DNA of 64,000 nucleotides from Paraburkholderia podalyriae (GCF_014397785.1 NZ_VZQQ01000009.1:1-64000); one strand, 5' to 3'; shown: positions 1 through 10,385, counted from the stretch's first letter. A program made the numbers and translations. Notes: a model not told the origin generated them from the sequence alone.

Positions 1-268
1 TGGATCCTCCGGTTGCCTTGGGAAACTTCCTATTTTCCACGTGGGTACATCGATGCCGTTGGCCAGTGAGGATCCACCTTGATTTGCTCACTCGGTCACG
101 GGGTGGGACGCGTTCATTTCATTCCTCAAGTCCTTCGCGTTTCTGCCGATATTCCATCAAGGAGACAATACCCCCCGGTTACCGCGCGCAGGTAAAAGAT
201 GCTGATGCACCGCCATGCCGCCGTCGAGTATCCATGTTCCGTACTCACGCGCGCGCTGATTTGAATCG
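1..268. other. No gene recognised at window edge
   Basis: I see no convincing gene here. Two inverted arms, TGGATCCTC at 1-9 and GAGGATCCA at 68-76, form a 9-base inverted repeat with a wide spacer, which may be chance. An AAGGAGA ribosome-binding-like string near 160 is not followed by a sensible start codon. The stretch probably holds the promoter of the signalling gene that begins at 269. Confidence 0.3.
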
Positions 269-1006
269 ATGCAATATATTTCGAGCTTACGCATCGCCGG
301 TGCCATTGACCGCTGGAGGCGGCGACATGGCGTGGACCGGCAACTGATCATCACCGTCGTACTGGTGCTGACGGGCCTCGTCATCTTCGCTCTCGGCATG
401 GGTTACACGCTGATATGGCACGAGCGGTCCGACGCGCAGCGCATTCACGCTCTGCGCGCCCGCGATGACATCGAGACACTGCAAGCGGTGCACATCCAGG
501 CGAACGCCGACTTCCTGTTGGGGCTCGACAGTGCACGGGTGGCATCTTTCGCGTGGCCGGTGCCGCGCGTAGTTTTGGCCGCTACCTGCTTCGACCGCCT
601 CGAACAAAGTTACGCAAGCGATCCGGGAAGCGAACGGGCGGTACGGCATCTGCGCGGTGAGACGGTTCGCTGGGCGTGGCTTCTGGCCGACATCGCGGTG
701 CGTGCGCGCGTGGCAGATGGCCGCGCCTCGGTCGATAGCCCCGAGCTGCTCGAAGCGAACCGTATGCTGGCGAACATCGTCGCCCAATTGGTGACCCTCC
801 GCGACGCGCAGACCGCTTCCCTAAGGGCTGCATCCGACAGCGCGACGCGCCACCTGGTGATAGAGCGGACCGTGCTTGCAATCACGGCGCTGGTCGCATG
901 TTTTCTGTTGTGCTATGCACTGCTTGCTCACCATCGTGCCCGTCTCGCACGGCAGCGAACACGTCATTGCTTCAGAAAGCGAGCGGCGGTTCCGTCAGTA
1001 CTTTGA
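269..1006 (+). CDS. Membrane sensor half of a split GGDEF-EAL protein
   Basis: The 245-residue product has a membrane segment near residues 25-48, a mostly helical periplasmic stretch of about 150 residues, and a second membrane segment near residues 205-225. It has no recognisable output domain. This is the usual N-terminal layout of a periplasmic helical-bundle sensor. The frame ends at 1006 in low-complexity basic sequence, while the PAS-GGDEF-EAL frame opens one base out of phase across the same stretch. I infer that the two were one protein and that a single-base indel near 930-970 split them. No strong ribosome binding site is visible before the ATG, so the start is uncertain. Confidence 0.55.
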   Translation: MQYISSLRIAGAIDRWRRRHGVDRQLIITVVLVLTGLVIFALGMGYTLIWHERSDAQRIHALRARDDIETLQAVHIQANADFLLGLDSARVASFAWPVPRVVLAATCFDRLEQSYASDPGSERAVRHLRGETVRWAWLLADIAVRARVADGRASVDSPELLEANRMLANIVAQLVTLRDAQTASLRAASDSATRHLVIERTVLAITALVACFLLCYALLAHHRARLARQRTRHCFRKRAAVPSVL

Positions 1007-3011
1007 TCATCATCCACTTCCGATGTTGATTTTTGACGTCGACACATTATCGATTCTCGCGGCGAACCGCGCCGCCGCATCGCAATACGGACGTACGCGC
1101 CGTGAGCTATGTTCGATCGACATGGCCTCTCTGTACACGCCCGCCGACTTGCCGTCATTTCTGGACGATCTGCACGCCCTGCTGGCCACCGCCACCACGA
1201 GCGGCTCGGCCGGTGTGTGCCGGCATCGACACCGCGACGGCACGCCCGTCTACGTTGAACTGTCGTACCACTTCCTCAGCTATGCCCGCTGTCGGGCGTG
1301 CTTCATCACGGCCGTCGACGTAACCGGGAGAAAGAAGGCCGAGCTCGCGTTATTGCTGCGAAGCCGTGCACTCGACGCAATCGGGAACGGCGTGCTCATC
1401 ACGCGACCCGATCCGAACGGCGACGTGGTCGAATACGCGAACCCGGCATTCGAAAAGATAACCGGCTATGCGCGCCGGCACATCGCAGGTCCTCACTTCG
1501 CATGGCCGGAAACATCGGAATTGTGGGAACAGATCAGCACGGCTATTGCCCACAAACGCGATGCAACCACGCTGACGAAAAGCCGGCGCGCGAACGGCAC
1601 AGAGTTCTGGTATCAGCTGTACGTTGCGCCGGTAAGCGACGAGTCGGAAAAGCTTACGCATCACATCAGCGTGGTTAGCGACCTCACGGAGCTCATTGAG
1701 TCACGCGATCTTCTGGTCAGGCAGGCGCGCCGCGATGCGCTGACGGATTTGCCGAACCGCGTGACGCTGCGTGAGCTGATCGACACGGCGATTATCGAGA
1801 GTCGTGAATTTGCGCTGCTCTTCATCGATCTTGATCATTTCAAGGATATCAACGACAGCCTGGGCCACGGCGCAGGCGATCGCCTGTTGCAGGAAGTTGC
1901 GCGGCGGCTATCGGCGTCAGTCGGATCGGATGGCGTGGTGACCCGCTATGGCGGCGACGAGTTCGTGATGATGTTCAAGGGTTCAACCGACGATGTAGAA
2001 CTTTCCGCGCTGTTGGCGCGCGTGACGCAAACGCTGGAAGAGCCCGTGCAAATCGACGACATGCAACTCCGAGTCCAGATGAGCATTGGCGTCAGCTGCT
2101 ATCCGCAAGACGGCACGGACTGCGAAACCTTGCTGAAACACGCCGACCTTGCGATGTATCGGGTGAAGGCAGCCGGGCGCAACGGCGTCGAACGATTTGC
2201 CCCTGCGCTCGCGAATGCAGCGGCTCAGCGCATCGCGCTATCGCACAAGCTACGCAACGCCGTCGAGCAGAACAGCTTTGAGCTGGCGTACCAGCCGCAG
2301 GTGAACATACGCAGCTGCCGTCTGACTGGAGTCGAGGCGCTGATCCGTTGGCACGACGCGGACTTCGGGACAGTCAGCCCAACGACGTTTATACCCTTGG
2401 CCGAAGACATTGGTTTGATTGCATCAATTGGAGAATGGGTGCTGCAAACGGCCTGTGCGCAGGCAAAGCGCTGGGAGGGAGTGCTGCCGGGGCTGCGCAT
2501 GTCGGTCAACGTGTCGCCCAGCCAGCTTGCTTCGAGCGATTTCGGCACCGTCGTGCGTCGCGCTCTTGCCGCATCGCAATTGGCCGCGGACCGGCTGGAA
2601 CTGGAGATTACCGAAGGCGGGTTGGTTGCACCGGGCGCCCTGCCCACCCTGCGCGCTCTGCACGACCTGGGTGTGTCCATCGCGATCGACGACTTCGGCG
2701 CCGGTTACTCGAGCCTGTCTTACCTGCGCACCTTCCACGCGGACCGTTTGAAGATCGATATGTCGTTCATCCAGGGCATTGGCAGCAGTCTTGCGGATGA
2801 GACCATTATCGGCGCGATCATCGCACTTGCACGCAACCTGCGCTTCGAAGTCGTCGCGGAAGGCGTCGAGCGAGCAGAGCAATTGGCTTTTCTTGCCGAG
2901 GCCGGCTGCGAGGTCGTTCAGGGATATTACTTCGCCGCGGCGCAGCCAGCGGCGAACATTCCGGCCTTCGCGGCAAGCCTCGCGACGGAAATACAAAATA
3001 CCGCGTCGTGA
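915..3011 (+). CDS. PAS-GGDEF-EAL cyclic-di-GMP enzyme (probably 5'-truncated)
   Basis: A two-headed cyclic-di-GMP protein. Two PAS-like domains (roughly residues 30-140 and 150-270) precede a GGDEF domain with an intact YGGDEF active site and an EAL domain with GVEALIRW, ELEITEG, IDDFGAGYSSL, KIDMSFI and VVAEGVE. Both synthesis and hydrolysis look chemically possible. The frame is open upstream to a TTG at 876; the first ATG is 915, and neither has a good ribosome binding site. Real domain similarity begins near 960. This fits loss of the start to the preceding sensor frame through a frameshift, rather than an independent soluble protein. Cyclic-di-GMP commonly controls exopolysaccharide synthesis, which is relevant to the EPS island 20 kb away, but no link is shown. 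Confidence 0.85.
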   Translation: MHCLLTIVPVSHGSEHVIASESERRFRQYFDHHPLPMLIFDVDTLSILAANRAAASQYGRTRRELCSIDMASLYTPADLPSFLDDLHALLATATTSGSAGVCRHRHRDGTPVYVELSYHFLSYARCRACFITAVDVTGRKKAELALLLRSRALDAIGNGVLITRPDPNGDVVEYANPAFEKITGYARRHIAGPHFAWPETSELWEQISTAIAHKRDATTLTKSRRANGTEFWYQLYVAPVSDESEKLTHHISVVSDLTELIESRDLLVRQARRDALTDLPNRVTLRELIDTAIIESREFALLFIDLDHFKDINDSLGHGAGDRLLQEVARRLSASVGSDGVVTRYGGDEFVMMFKGSTDDVELSALLARVTQTLEEPVQIDDMQLRVQMSIGVSCYPQDGTDCETLLKHADLAMYRVKAAGRNGVERFAPALANAAAQRIALSHKLRNAVEQNSFELAYQPQVNIRSCRLTGVEALIRWHDADFGTVSPTTFIPLAEDIGLIASIGEWVLQTACAQAKRWEGVLPGLRMSVNVSPSQLASSDFGTVVRRALAASQLAADRLELEITEGGLVAPGALPTLRALHDLGVSIAIDDFGAGYSSLSYLRTFHADRLKIDMSFIQGIGSSLADETIIGAIIALARNLRFEVVAEGVERAEQLAFLAEAGCEVVQGYYFAAAQPAANIPAFAASLATEIQNTAS

Positions 3012-3115
3012 GAACGTCTCACGCGGGATGCTCTGCCTCAGCGCACGCGTGCCGCGATGAAGCTCCCTTTGAATGATTCTGTTCGAATGACGACTCGTGC
3101 TCACTCAGCGGAATG

Positions 3116-4723
3116 TCAGTTTGGCGCGTCGCTTACGTCGCTTACCAGGCGAAATACCTGCACGGCATCTTCCAGCGTGCTCGCCTGTTCTTGCATGCTG
3201 GCTGCCGCGGCCGCCAGCTGCTCTACCAGCGCAACGTTTTGCTGGGTCATTTCATCCATCTGCCCGATCGCGCGATTGACTTCGCCGATGCCGGTACTCT
3301 GCTCGTTGCTCGCGTGAGTCATCTCACCCATCAGGGAAACCACACTATCGACGGCCGTGACGATTTCGGTCATGTCCCGACCGGCCTGGTCGACCAGTTC
3401 GCCGCCTGCATTGACGTTGCCGACCGAATCAGTGATCAGCGCCTTGATTTCCTTGGCGGCCATGGCGCTGCGCTGGGCCAGGCTGCGCACCTCGGCGGCG
3501 ACTACCGCAAAGCCGCGTCCCTGGTCGCCGGCGCGTGCGGCCTCGACGGCCGCGTTCAAAGCCAGAATATTGGTCTGAAAGGCAATTGCATCGATCATGC
3601 TAATGATGTCGACGATCTTGTGTGAACTGCCGCGGATCAACGACATGGTCGTGACCACATGGCCCACCACGTTGCCGCCTTTGACCGCGAGCTCGGAAGC
3701 CGAGGCGATGTGTTGGTTGGCGTGCGTAGCGCGCTCAGCATTGGCGCGGACCATCGCGGTCAATTGCTCCATCGTCGAAGCGGTTTCCTCGAGCGAGCCA
3801 GCCTGCGCCTCGGTGCGCGACGAAAGCTCCGCGTTGCCGGCAGCAATTTCGCGTGCGCCCAGCGCGATCATGTCGGAGGCACGTCGCACGTTACCGACTA
3901 CCGAGGCGAGACCGACACTGATGCCGTTCATTGCCTGCATCAACTGGCCCAACTCGTCGCGCCGGCTGACGTGCACCTGGGCGGTCAAGTCGCCGGCCGC
4001 CAGTTTTTCCGCGGCGGCTTTGGCTTCGAGTAGTTGCACTCCGAGACCGCGCCGGGTTGTCACGAAGACCAGCGCGCTGACCAGCAGCGCGCCGAGTAGC
4101 CCGAAGCCGATCACCTCGGTTTGCATGAGAGGGGGCAACGCCGCCGTCGGGTTCGGTCGGTCGGCCGGGATCACTGACTGCAGCAGCCGGCCATAGCCCA
4201 ACACGAGTACGGTATTCGCGGCCAGTGTCAGCAGCGCGAGTCTGGCGCCGATCGACAAGTTCCACACTTCACTGACGTCAAGACCGACGTACATCGCGCC
4301 GATGACCTCGCCGGTACTATCCCGGATCGGCTCGTAGCATGTCATGTATTGCTTGCCGAATAGCGTGGCATAACCGGTATAGGGCTGCCCGCGGCGCAGC
4401 ATCCGATAGCCGGGATGCGAGCGGTCCAGTACGGTGCCCACGGCTCGCTCGCCAGTTTGCGTTTTGACCGAAGTGGCGACGCGCGCAAAGTCTTCGCCTA
4501 TCGCGACGAACAGTGTGCCCGTCGCGCGGGTGTTGACGGTGAAGAGGTCCACTTCGCGATAGTTGAGGTTCAGTAGCGTGTTGCCGTTCAGCAGCCTGGG
4601 GGTCATGACACCGAGGATGTCGACACCGCTTGATTGGTCGCGTGTAAATGGAGCTGGGAAATACCCGGCGAGCGTTCGGGCGTGACGGCGCACCTGGGCC
4701 TTGAGTGGCATCAGAGAGTGCAT
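3116..4723 (-). CDS. Cache-domain methyl-accepting chemotaxis protein
   Basis: A 535-residue chemoreceptor. The N-terminal 170 residues resemble a Cache_3/Cache_2 ligand-binding domain. Two membrane segments lie near 183-205 and 225-247, then a HAMP domain and a long MCP signalling domain with the highly conserved tip ([19 protein letters not shown]). It should pass ligand information to CheA/CheW. Oddly, no membrane segment precedes the Cache domain, so either that domain is cytoplasmic or the first helix was lost. An in-frame stop lies eight codons upstream of the ATG, so the protein cannot be extended without a frameshift. It converges with the GGDEF-EAL gene, 104 bases apart. Confidence 0.9.
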   Translation of the reverse strand: MHSLMPLKAQVRRHARTLAGYFPAPFTRDQSSGVDILGVMTPRLLNGNTLLNLNYREVDLFTVNTRATGTLFVAIGEDFARVATSVKTQTGERAVGTVLDRSHPGYRMLRRGQPYTGYATLFGKQYMTCYEPIRDSTGEVIGAMYVGLDVSEVWNLSIGARLALLTLAANTVLVLGYGRLLQSVIPADRPNPTAALPPLMQTEVIGFGLLGALLVSALVFVTTRRGLGVQLLEAKAAAEKLAAGDLTAQVHVSRRDELGQLMQAMNGISVGLASVVGNVRRASDMIALGAREIAAGNAELSSRTEAQAGSLEETASTMEQLTAMVRANAERATHANQHIASASELAVKGGNVVGHVVTTMSLIRGSSHKIVDIISMIDAIAFQTNILALNAAVEAARAGDQGRGFAVVAAEVRSLAQRSAMAAKEIKALITDSVGNVNAGGELVDQAGRDMTEIVTAVDSVVSLMGEMTHASNEQSTGIGEVNRAIGQMDEMTQQNVALVEQLAAAAASMQEQASTLEDAVQVFRLVSDVSDAPN

Positions 4724-4978
4724 GAATTGGACCCCTGTCGACTGTGTCAGCGACCCAAATGGATCGGACGTCTTTATTCTGATTTCATTAGACAGAATAT
4801 TGCATTAGATGGCAATAGAGGGTCGTCGCTAAATTCAACTCACTGAAAGAGCCGCCTTACTCGCTCAGTGGGTCTTGCCATCTGCCGCATTCGCCAGTTT
4901 TCGAGGATGCGAACGACTGCCAAATCATTTGGGGGAGACGGTCAAGAGCGGCGCCCGCCGCTCTCTGTAGCGTCCTGT

Positions 4979-7018
4979 TTAACGCGCATCCGACAGCGTC
5001 TGATTGAGCGTCTGCCCAGCGATGATCACGTTCTGCAACGTAATGTCGTGCACGTTGTAGAGGTAGATCGGGCCCGGCGTGCTGGCACTCGCGGGACCTG
5101 CCGCCGCAGGCGTCCCGAAGTCACAGTTGGAAATCGTCACTCCCGTGATGGCCGGTACGGTCGGCGCAGGCGCCGGACCGTTGTAGTCGAACGCAACTGG
5201 ACCTTGTGCGACGATGGCCTGAAAACAGGAGCCGGTCGCACTACCCAATGTCACGTTCGAAGCATTGACGTTCGTGATGTTGACATTGTCCACCAGCGCG
5301 GGGCGTGTGCGGATGGCATCGGCAGCCGGCTGGTAATCGCAATCGAAGGTGATCAGGCCGCCTTGAGACGCGGACGGGTTGGCGGCCGTTGCGGTCGCAA
5401 CGCCGATGGGCACGGTGCTGTTGATCGGACTGCCTGTCAGCATCTTGCTGCCGTAGCCTCCGCCCGTGAGGCTCACGCCGTGCGGGAGCGTGACGCCATT
5501 CACGTAGAAGTTCTTGACGTAACCCCCGCGGTTCATATTCGTCTTGATACGGATAGCGATGTTCAGCGAATTCGTTGCCCAGAACTGATTGAGCATGGTC
5601 AGATTGCGTGCGTAGATGTTCTGCACGCCGCCACCCATCTCGCTGCCGAGCGTAATGCCGCCGTGACCGCTGTTCATCATGCAGTTCTGGATCACATGGT
5701 TCTGCGCGGGTCCGTATTCCGTGTCGAGATCCTTGCCCGACTTGATCGCGATGCAGTCGTCGCCCGTGTTGAACGTTACGCTGTCGCACAGCACGGTGTT
5801 GCAGGCGTCGGGATCGAAGCCGTCGTTGTTCGGTCCGATGCTGTCGGCTGTAACGCCCCGGATCACGACGTTCGTGCAGTCGGTGGGATGATGCTGCCAG
5901 AACGGCGTATTGTTGGTTCGGTAGCTTTCCATCAGCACGTTCGTGCAACCGATGAACTCAACCATACACGGCCGCAGATAGTGGCCGAGACCGAAGATCC
6001 GCTGCGCGACCGGCACGCCCGCTTCCGAGAGCGCCGGCAGGTAGTTCTGGTCTTGCTGCCACGGCGTGGCCGGATTGGTCAATAGCGCGTAAAGGGCGGC
6101 CGAAAGGTTGGGGGCGACCACCATCAAATCGACGTTGTTCGGGTTCAAATAGGCTTGAGACGGCGTGGACGACCCCGCGCAGCCGTACGCGCCACTGGTG
6201 CCCTTGTAGGTCCACCAGCAGGTGCTCGTGTTTCCGCTTCCGGCGAACGGTGTCATTGCCTGACCGTTCAGTACCGATGTCGGGCCTTCGCCGGTCAGCG
6301 CGATATTGCTCGCATTTCGCGCGTACACGGGCGAGCCGAAGTTCAGGCAGTCGTTTGCCTGCCAGCGGCTGTAGAAAAGCTTGCCGTTAGCGCCGCAGTT
6401 GACGGGGCCGTCCTTCGCATAATCGGTGGGGTTCGGGCTGAAATAGATCGTGCAGTTCGCACTCAGATGGAAGTTGACGTTGCTCTGCAGCACGATGGGG
6501 CCCGCGCAATACCATGTGCCCGCCGGCATCACGACCCGGCCGCCACCGGCTGCATTGCATGCCGCGATTGCCGCGAGGAAAGCGGGACGTGAATCGAACG
6601 ATCCCGATGCGTTGGTCGCGCCGGCGCCTGTACTCACCGGCGATGAACTGCCCGTAAAGGGGCTGGCCTGGGCGATGACCGCGCACGGTTGCGCACCGTA
6701 CTGTTCGACCTGGAAATCGACGGCCGGGAACGCGCTCTGTGTGATTTTCTGCAGCGCATTGATGATGTTCGTCGCTGAGCCGTTGGGGCCCCAGATGGGG
6801 TCGGCCGCAGCCGTTGACGGCGTGCTTCCGGCCCCGGGCGTAGAACCGGTGCTTGCACTTGCCGCGGGAGCGGAAACTCCACTGCCCCCGCCGCAGGCCT
6901 GCAGCAGCGCGCTGCCCGCTAGTGCGCTTCCCAGCCCGATGAATCCGCGGCGCGAAATGCGCAAGGAGTCGCCCGTTGCGGGTGCATTTTTATCAAGATC
7001 GCACGAAAGCTTGGACAT
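4979..7018 (-). CDS. Tat-exported GH28 polygalacturonase-like lipoprotein
   Basis: A 679-residue secreted glycoside hydrolase. The N-terminus has a twin-arginine motif (SRRGFIGLG) and a lipobox ending LLQAC, so it is probably exported folded and lipid-anchored. Family 28 signatures occur in order: NNDGFDPD, GDDCIAIK, SGHGG and RIKT, giving the catalytic aspartates and substrate-binding residues of a right-handed beta-helix polygalacturonase. Plant pectin is the likely substrate class; endo or exo mode cannot be read. I chose the ATG at 7018 because GGAGGGG sits just upstream; the open frame runs to 7345 but that extension lacks protein character. The gene stands alone, with no pectin uptake genes adjacent. 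Confidence 0.88.
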   Translation of the reverse strand: MSKLSCDLDKNAPATGDSLRISRRGFIGLGSALAGSALLQACGGGSGVSAPAASASTGSTPGAGSTPSTAAADPIWGPNGSATNIINALQKITQSAFPAVDFQVEQYGAQPCAVIAQASPFTGSSSPVSTGAGATNASGSFDSRPAFLAAIAACNAAGGGRVVMPAGTWYCAGPIVLQSNVNFHLSANCTIYFSPNPTDYAKDGPVNCGANGKLFYSRWQANDCLNFGSPVYARNASNIALTGEGPTSVLNGQAMTPFAGSGNTSTCWWTYKGTSGAYGCAGSSTPSQAYLNPNNVDLMVVAPNLSAALYALLTNPATPWQQDQNYLPALSEAGVPVAQRIFGLGHYLRPCMVEFIGCTNVLMESYRTNNTPFWQHHPTDCTNVVIRGVTADSIGPNNDGFDPDACNTVLCDSVTFNTGDDCIAIKSGKDLDTEYGPAQNHVIQNCMMNSGHGGITLGSEMGGGVQNIYARNLTMLNQFWATNSLNIAIRIKTNMNRGGYVKNFYVNGVTLPHGVSLTGGGYGSKMLTGSPINSTVPIGVATATAANPSASQGGLITFDCDYQPAADAIRTRPALVDNVNITNVNASNVTLGSATGSCFQAIVAQGPVAFDYNGPAPAPTVPAITGVTISNCDFGTPAAAGPASASTPGPIYLYNVHDITLQNVIIAGQTLNQTLSDAR

Positions 7019-7181
7019 CGAGTCCCCTCCAGACAAATTGTTGTATGTGCGCGCGAATCGGCAGCGCGCTGGTTGTATGACAAGTCTAGAAGAGTAAAGA
7101 CAAGGACTCGGACCGTACACATGGTGGATACCCTTACGAGATGTTTCCTCCGTGCCTCGAATAAACGAATCAGAGTGGCAG

Positions 7182-7490
7182 TCAGTCTTTCGCAAGTCCC
7201 TCGGCGCGCGCGCGCCTATCGCCGAGCCGCCGTCTTTGCGACGGCGTCGAGAGCATGGAGTCGATGAACGTGTGCGCGCGATTTTCTCCATACTTGAACG
7301 CTTCGTGCTCAGTGAGAAAATCGAACTGCTCTGGCAGATTCGCAAGTTCGCGTGTTGGAAAGCCGGGCATCGTCACGGTCCACGAAACCCGGAAGCGGCG
7401 ATATTTGCCGGCGAGTCCGTGCGATCTGGACAGCGACACGTGGACTTCGACATCGCAGCCGCGATATGGCGCATAGTACTGAGTCGACAT
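7182..7490 (-). CDS. Small conserved-looking hypothetical protein
   Basis: A 102-residue protein of unknown function. The ATG at 7490 follows GGGAGAAAGG, a good ribosome binding site, and from there the sequence is balanced and protein-like (for example FPTRELANLPEQFDF, then EHEAFKYGENRAHTFIDSM), whereas the upstream extension of the open frame is not. There is no signal peptide or membrane segment. It resembles small single-domain proteins I associate with Burkholderia genomes, but I cannot name a family. It is transcribed toward the GH28 gene, ending 163 bases before that gene's start. Confidence 0.65.
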   Translation of the reverse strand: MSTQYYAPYRGCDVEVHVSLSRSHGLAGKYRRFRVSWTVTMPGFPTRELANLPEQFDFLTEHEAFKYGENRAHTFIDSMLSTPSQRRRLGDRRARAEGLAKD

Positions 7491-7824
7491 GACCTTTCTC
7501 CCGCAAACCAACGCGCCGCCGGTTCTTAACCGATGTCGATTCAGCAATGCACATTCCCGCGGGCGACGAACATCGCCAGCTAAGGCACGGCCCGCAGCAG
7601 CGGGTGCCGCCATAACACTTCGGGCCTCGTTCTTGCTGATCGAGCAACCGTCGGAGTCCCTTGCGTGCAGCGATTGCAAGGCCAACGCACGTTGGTGGTT
7701 GCAGGCCGGAACTGCCCCCGGTATCACCATACCGGGAACCCGACTGTGAGGTCAGCCGACGGGTTCGTCCATCCCACGAAGCGCCGCCTCCTAACGACAC
7801 ACCATTGATTCAGGTGGGGGCGTC
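7491..7824. other. Divergent intergenic region with a perfect hairpin
   Basis: This region separates the divergent hypothetical gene and the DUF2252 gene and contains no convincing gene. It holds a perfect inverted repeat, CCCGGTAT-cacc-ATACCGGG, at 7717-7736. There is no T-run on either side, so it is more likely an operator or an mRNA leader hairpin than a terminator. Confidence 0.5.
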
Positions 7825-9058
7825 ATGACACGGAAGTCCGCAAAAAAAGGTGTGCCTTGCCCCGACGAAAGGCAGCCGCTTCTCAGCGCACGTCGCAAAC
7901 AAAAAATGGCTCGCTCGGCGCATGCCTATGTCCGTGGCAGTGCTTCGCGCTTCTATGACTGGCTCGACAGCCAGCCCCGTGGCCGATTGCCCGAAGGACC
8001 GGCCGTGTGGATCGGCGGCGACTGTCACCTCGGCAACCTGGGTCCGGTCGCCGACGCGACCGGCAACGTGGCAATCCAGATCCGCGACCTTGACCAAAGT
8101 GTGATCGGCAATCCCCTGCACGACCTGCTGCGGCTTGGACTGTCACTCGCCACGGCCGCACGCAGTTCGGACCTGCCCGGCGTTGTCACCAGCAGCATGA
8201 TCGATGCGCTTGCCGATGGCTATGAACAGGCGTTCGACGACAGCCGCAGCGACGCGACAAAAAAAGCGCAACGCCCCGACGTCGCGAAAATCGCCATGGA
8301 CCAGGCGCTGCACCGGTCGTGGCGTCGCATGGACCCGGCAGACTATCGACAACACTCGGCCAGCAATACCGCTCGGAAAGCGATTCTGGCCGCTATCCGA
8401 CGAGGAACGTGCGGCGATTCACGCCCTCTTCGAGAGCGAGTCTGCGCACCGCATTCATGCGGCGCTGACCGGCAAAACGAGCGCTGCCCCGAAGATCGAA
8501 GTACTCGATGCCGCGTACTGGGTGAAAGGCTGCAGTTCGCTGGGACGGCGCCGCTATGCCGTACTGCTGAACGTCGATGACACATGTCCGTCCGACGGCC
8601 CACCGTACGTCGTCGACATCAAGGAAGCGGCCACGGCCGCGGCGCCTCGACGGGACGGCGCAAGCATTCCGCGCGATAACGCGAAGCGCGTCGTGGAGGG
8701 CGCGCGGCATCTCACCCCAATGCTCGGCGACCGGATGATTGCCGCCCGGCTGGATGGTTGCACCGTCGTTGTTCGTGAACTGATGCGGCAGGATCTGAAG
8801 CTGGACTCGGAGCGACTCTCCGAAGACGATGCCGTGAAGGCCGCGCATTTCCTCGCGCTGGTCGTGGGTCGGGCGCATGCGGGGCAGATGGACGCCGGCA
8901 CGCGCGAGGCATGGCTTGCCGAGCTGAGAAAGTGTCGAACGAAATCACGCACCGCCCCAACCTGGCTATGGGACAGTATCGTGGAACTGATGGCGGTGCA
9001 TGAAGTCGACTACTTCGGTCACTGCAGACGGTTCGCGCACGACCGGCCTTCACGATAA
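7825..9058 (+). pseudogene. DUF2252 family gene, frameshifted
   Basis: Together two overlapping frames encode one DUF2252 protein of about 410 residues. The first frame (from 7825) carries the N-terminal half with GGDCHLGNLG and the IRDLDQSVIGNP segment. The second carries the rest, from the family-typical PLGKRFWPLS through VVVRELMRQDLKLD to residues ending near 9058. The switch lies near 8340-8365, where the first frame reads ADYRQ and the second IDNTRPAIPL. A single-base indel explains it. DUF2252 proteins are distantly kinase-like with unknown function. The gene converges on the ABC permease. It may be a genuine pseudogene or a sequencing error; the second frame has no ribosome binding site of its own. 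Confidence 0.8.
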
Positions 9059-9100
9059 GCCGCCGGCTACGCCGCACCGGTCTCCTTCCTGAATCCGTTG

Positions 9101-10351
9101 CTATTCGCCGCGTCGAGTCATGATCCGCTTGAGCCAGCTGCCGTGTCCAAATTCGGTCTGTTGAAGGAACACAGCGATCACGATGATCAGGCCTTTGAGC
9201 ACGAGTTGGGTATTGCTGTCGATATCGTTGAGCAACAGGATATTGCCAAGGAAGCCGAAGATCAGCACGCCCGCCACCGTGCCCGAGACGCGGCCAATGC
9301 CGCCCGCAAGGCTCGTTCCGCCTATGACAACGGCGGCAATCGCGTCCAGTTCCCAGCCCATGCCGGCGTCGGCCTTGCCCTGCCGGTATTGCGCGGCATA
9401 CAGCACGCCAACCAGCGCCGAGAGCAGACCCGAAATGGCGTACGCCATCATCTTGTGACGCTGTACGCCGAGCCCCGAGACAACGGCGCATTTCTCGTTG
9501 CCGCCGATCGCGTACAGGTATTTTCCGAACACGGTCCGGTTCATCACAAAGCTGAAAATCAGCGCGATCACAAGAAAGAAAAGCGCAGGCACGGGAACGA
9601 GATTGAACAGCAACGCACGCAGATTCTCGATGTCGCCCGTCGCGTTCGTGCCGCTGTAAATGGAATAGACAGCGGTATCCTGCCCCGCGATCAGCCGCGC
9701 AACGCCCAGTACGCCGACCATTGCCGCGAGCGTGACGATAAACGGCTGCATGCGCCCGCGCGTGATGATCCATCCGTTGATGCTCCCCACCGTAAAGCCT
9801 GCGAGCGGCACGATCCAGAGCACCGCAAGCAACGGCATGCGGTGCGCCGCGTGCAGCGCGATATAAAGGCACGCAAGCGCCGCGCACACGAGCGCAACAG
9901 CCCCGTTCACCGTGCGCGCTCCACGGTAGCGCAATAGCGTCCGCCATGCGCCCAGCACGACGCAGACAATCGAGAACACGGCAATCGCGACGAGCACCAG
10001 CGACGCGTATGTTGCCCTGCTCCATCCTTGCGTCGTGAGCAGCATGGCCGTGAGCACGCTGCCCAAACCCATGATCGCGCCAACCGAAAGATCGATGCCC
10101 GCGGTGATGATCACCAGCGTCATGCCAATCGACATCACGCCGACGTTGGCGACCTCACGAAATACGTCGGAAATATTTGCACTCGAAAGAAATATGTTGC
10201 TGCCGTCGTTCGCGTGCGGCGATGTGAACGCCCCGACCACGAGCAGCACGATGAGCCCGAGGTAATACTTAAGATGTGTCATCAGCACGCTCAGTTGACG
10301 CCTGCGCGTGGTTGCATCCGGCTCGGCGACACGGTCCTGCACATGCTGCAT
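9101..10351 (-). CDS. Sugar ABC transporter permease (RbsC type)
   Basis: A 416-residue inner-membrane permease of the ribose/xylose/galactose branch (BPD_transp_2), with about ten hydrophobic segments and the conserved loop AIAAVVIGGTSLAGGIG near the C-terminus. It should pair with the ATPase and binding protein encoded just upstream. It is longer than typical RbsC (about 320 residues) because of an N-terminal tail and extra membrane segments near residues 115-180. GGAGG precedes the ATG by seven bases. Last gene of the LacI-SBP-ATPase-permease cluster, 34 bases after the ATPase stop. Confidence 0.9.
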   Translation of the reverse strand: MQHVQDRVAEPDATTRRRQLSVLMTHLKYYLGLIVLLVVGAFTSPHANDGSNIFLSSANISDVFREVANVGVMSIGMTLVIITAGIDLSVGAIMGLGSVLTAMLLTTQGWSRATYASLVLVAIAVFSIVCVVLGAWRTLLRYRGARTVNGAVALVCAALACLYIALHAAHRMPLLAVLWIVPLAGFTVGSINGWIITRGRMQPFIVTLAAMVGVLGVARLIAGQDTAVYSIYSGTNATGDIENLRALLFNLVPVPALFFLVIALIFSFVMNRTVFGKYLYAIGGNEKCAVVSGLGVQRHKMMAYAISGLLSALVGVLYAAQYRQGKADAGMGWELDAIAAVVIGGTSLAGGIGRVSGTVAGVLIFGFLGNILLLNDIDSNTQLVLKGLIIVIAVFLQQTEFGHGSWLKRIMTRRGE

Positions 10352-10385
10352 GGTCAGCCTCCAATCGGGGCGGCGGTCTATGGGT

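Noticed and set aside
1..76. 9-base inverted arms as mobile-element ends
   Set aside because: No transposase or target duplication nearby, and the spacer is wide; likely chance.
4868..6085. A 405-codon plus-strand open frame
   Set aside because: It lies opposite the GH28 gene; composition is Arg/His/Val-rich without motifs, as expected of an antisense shadow.
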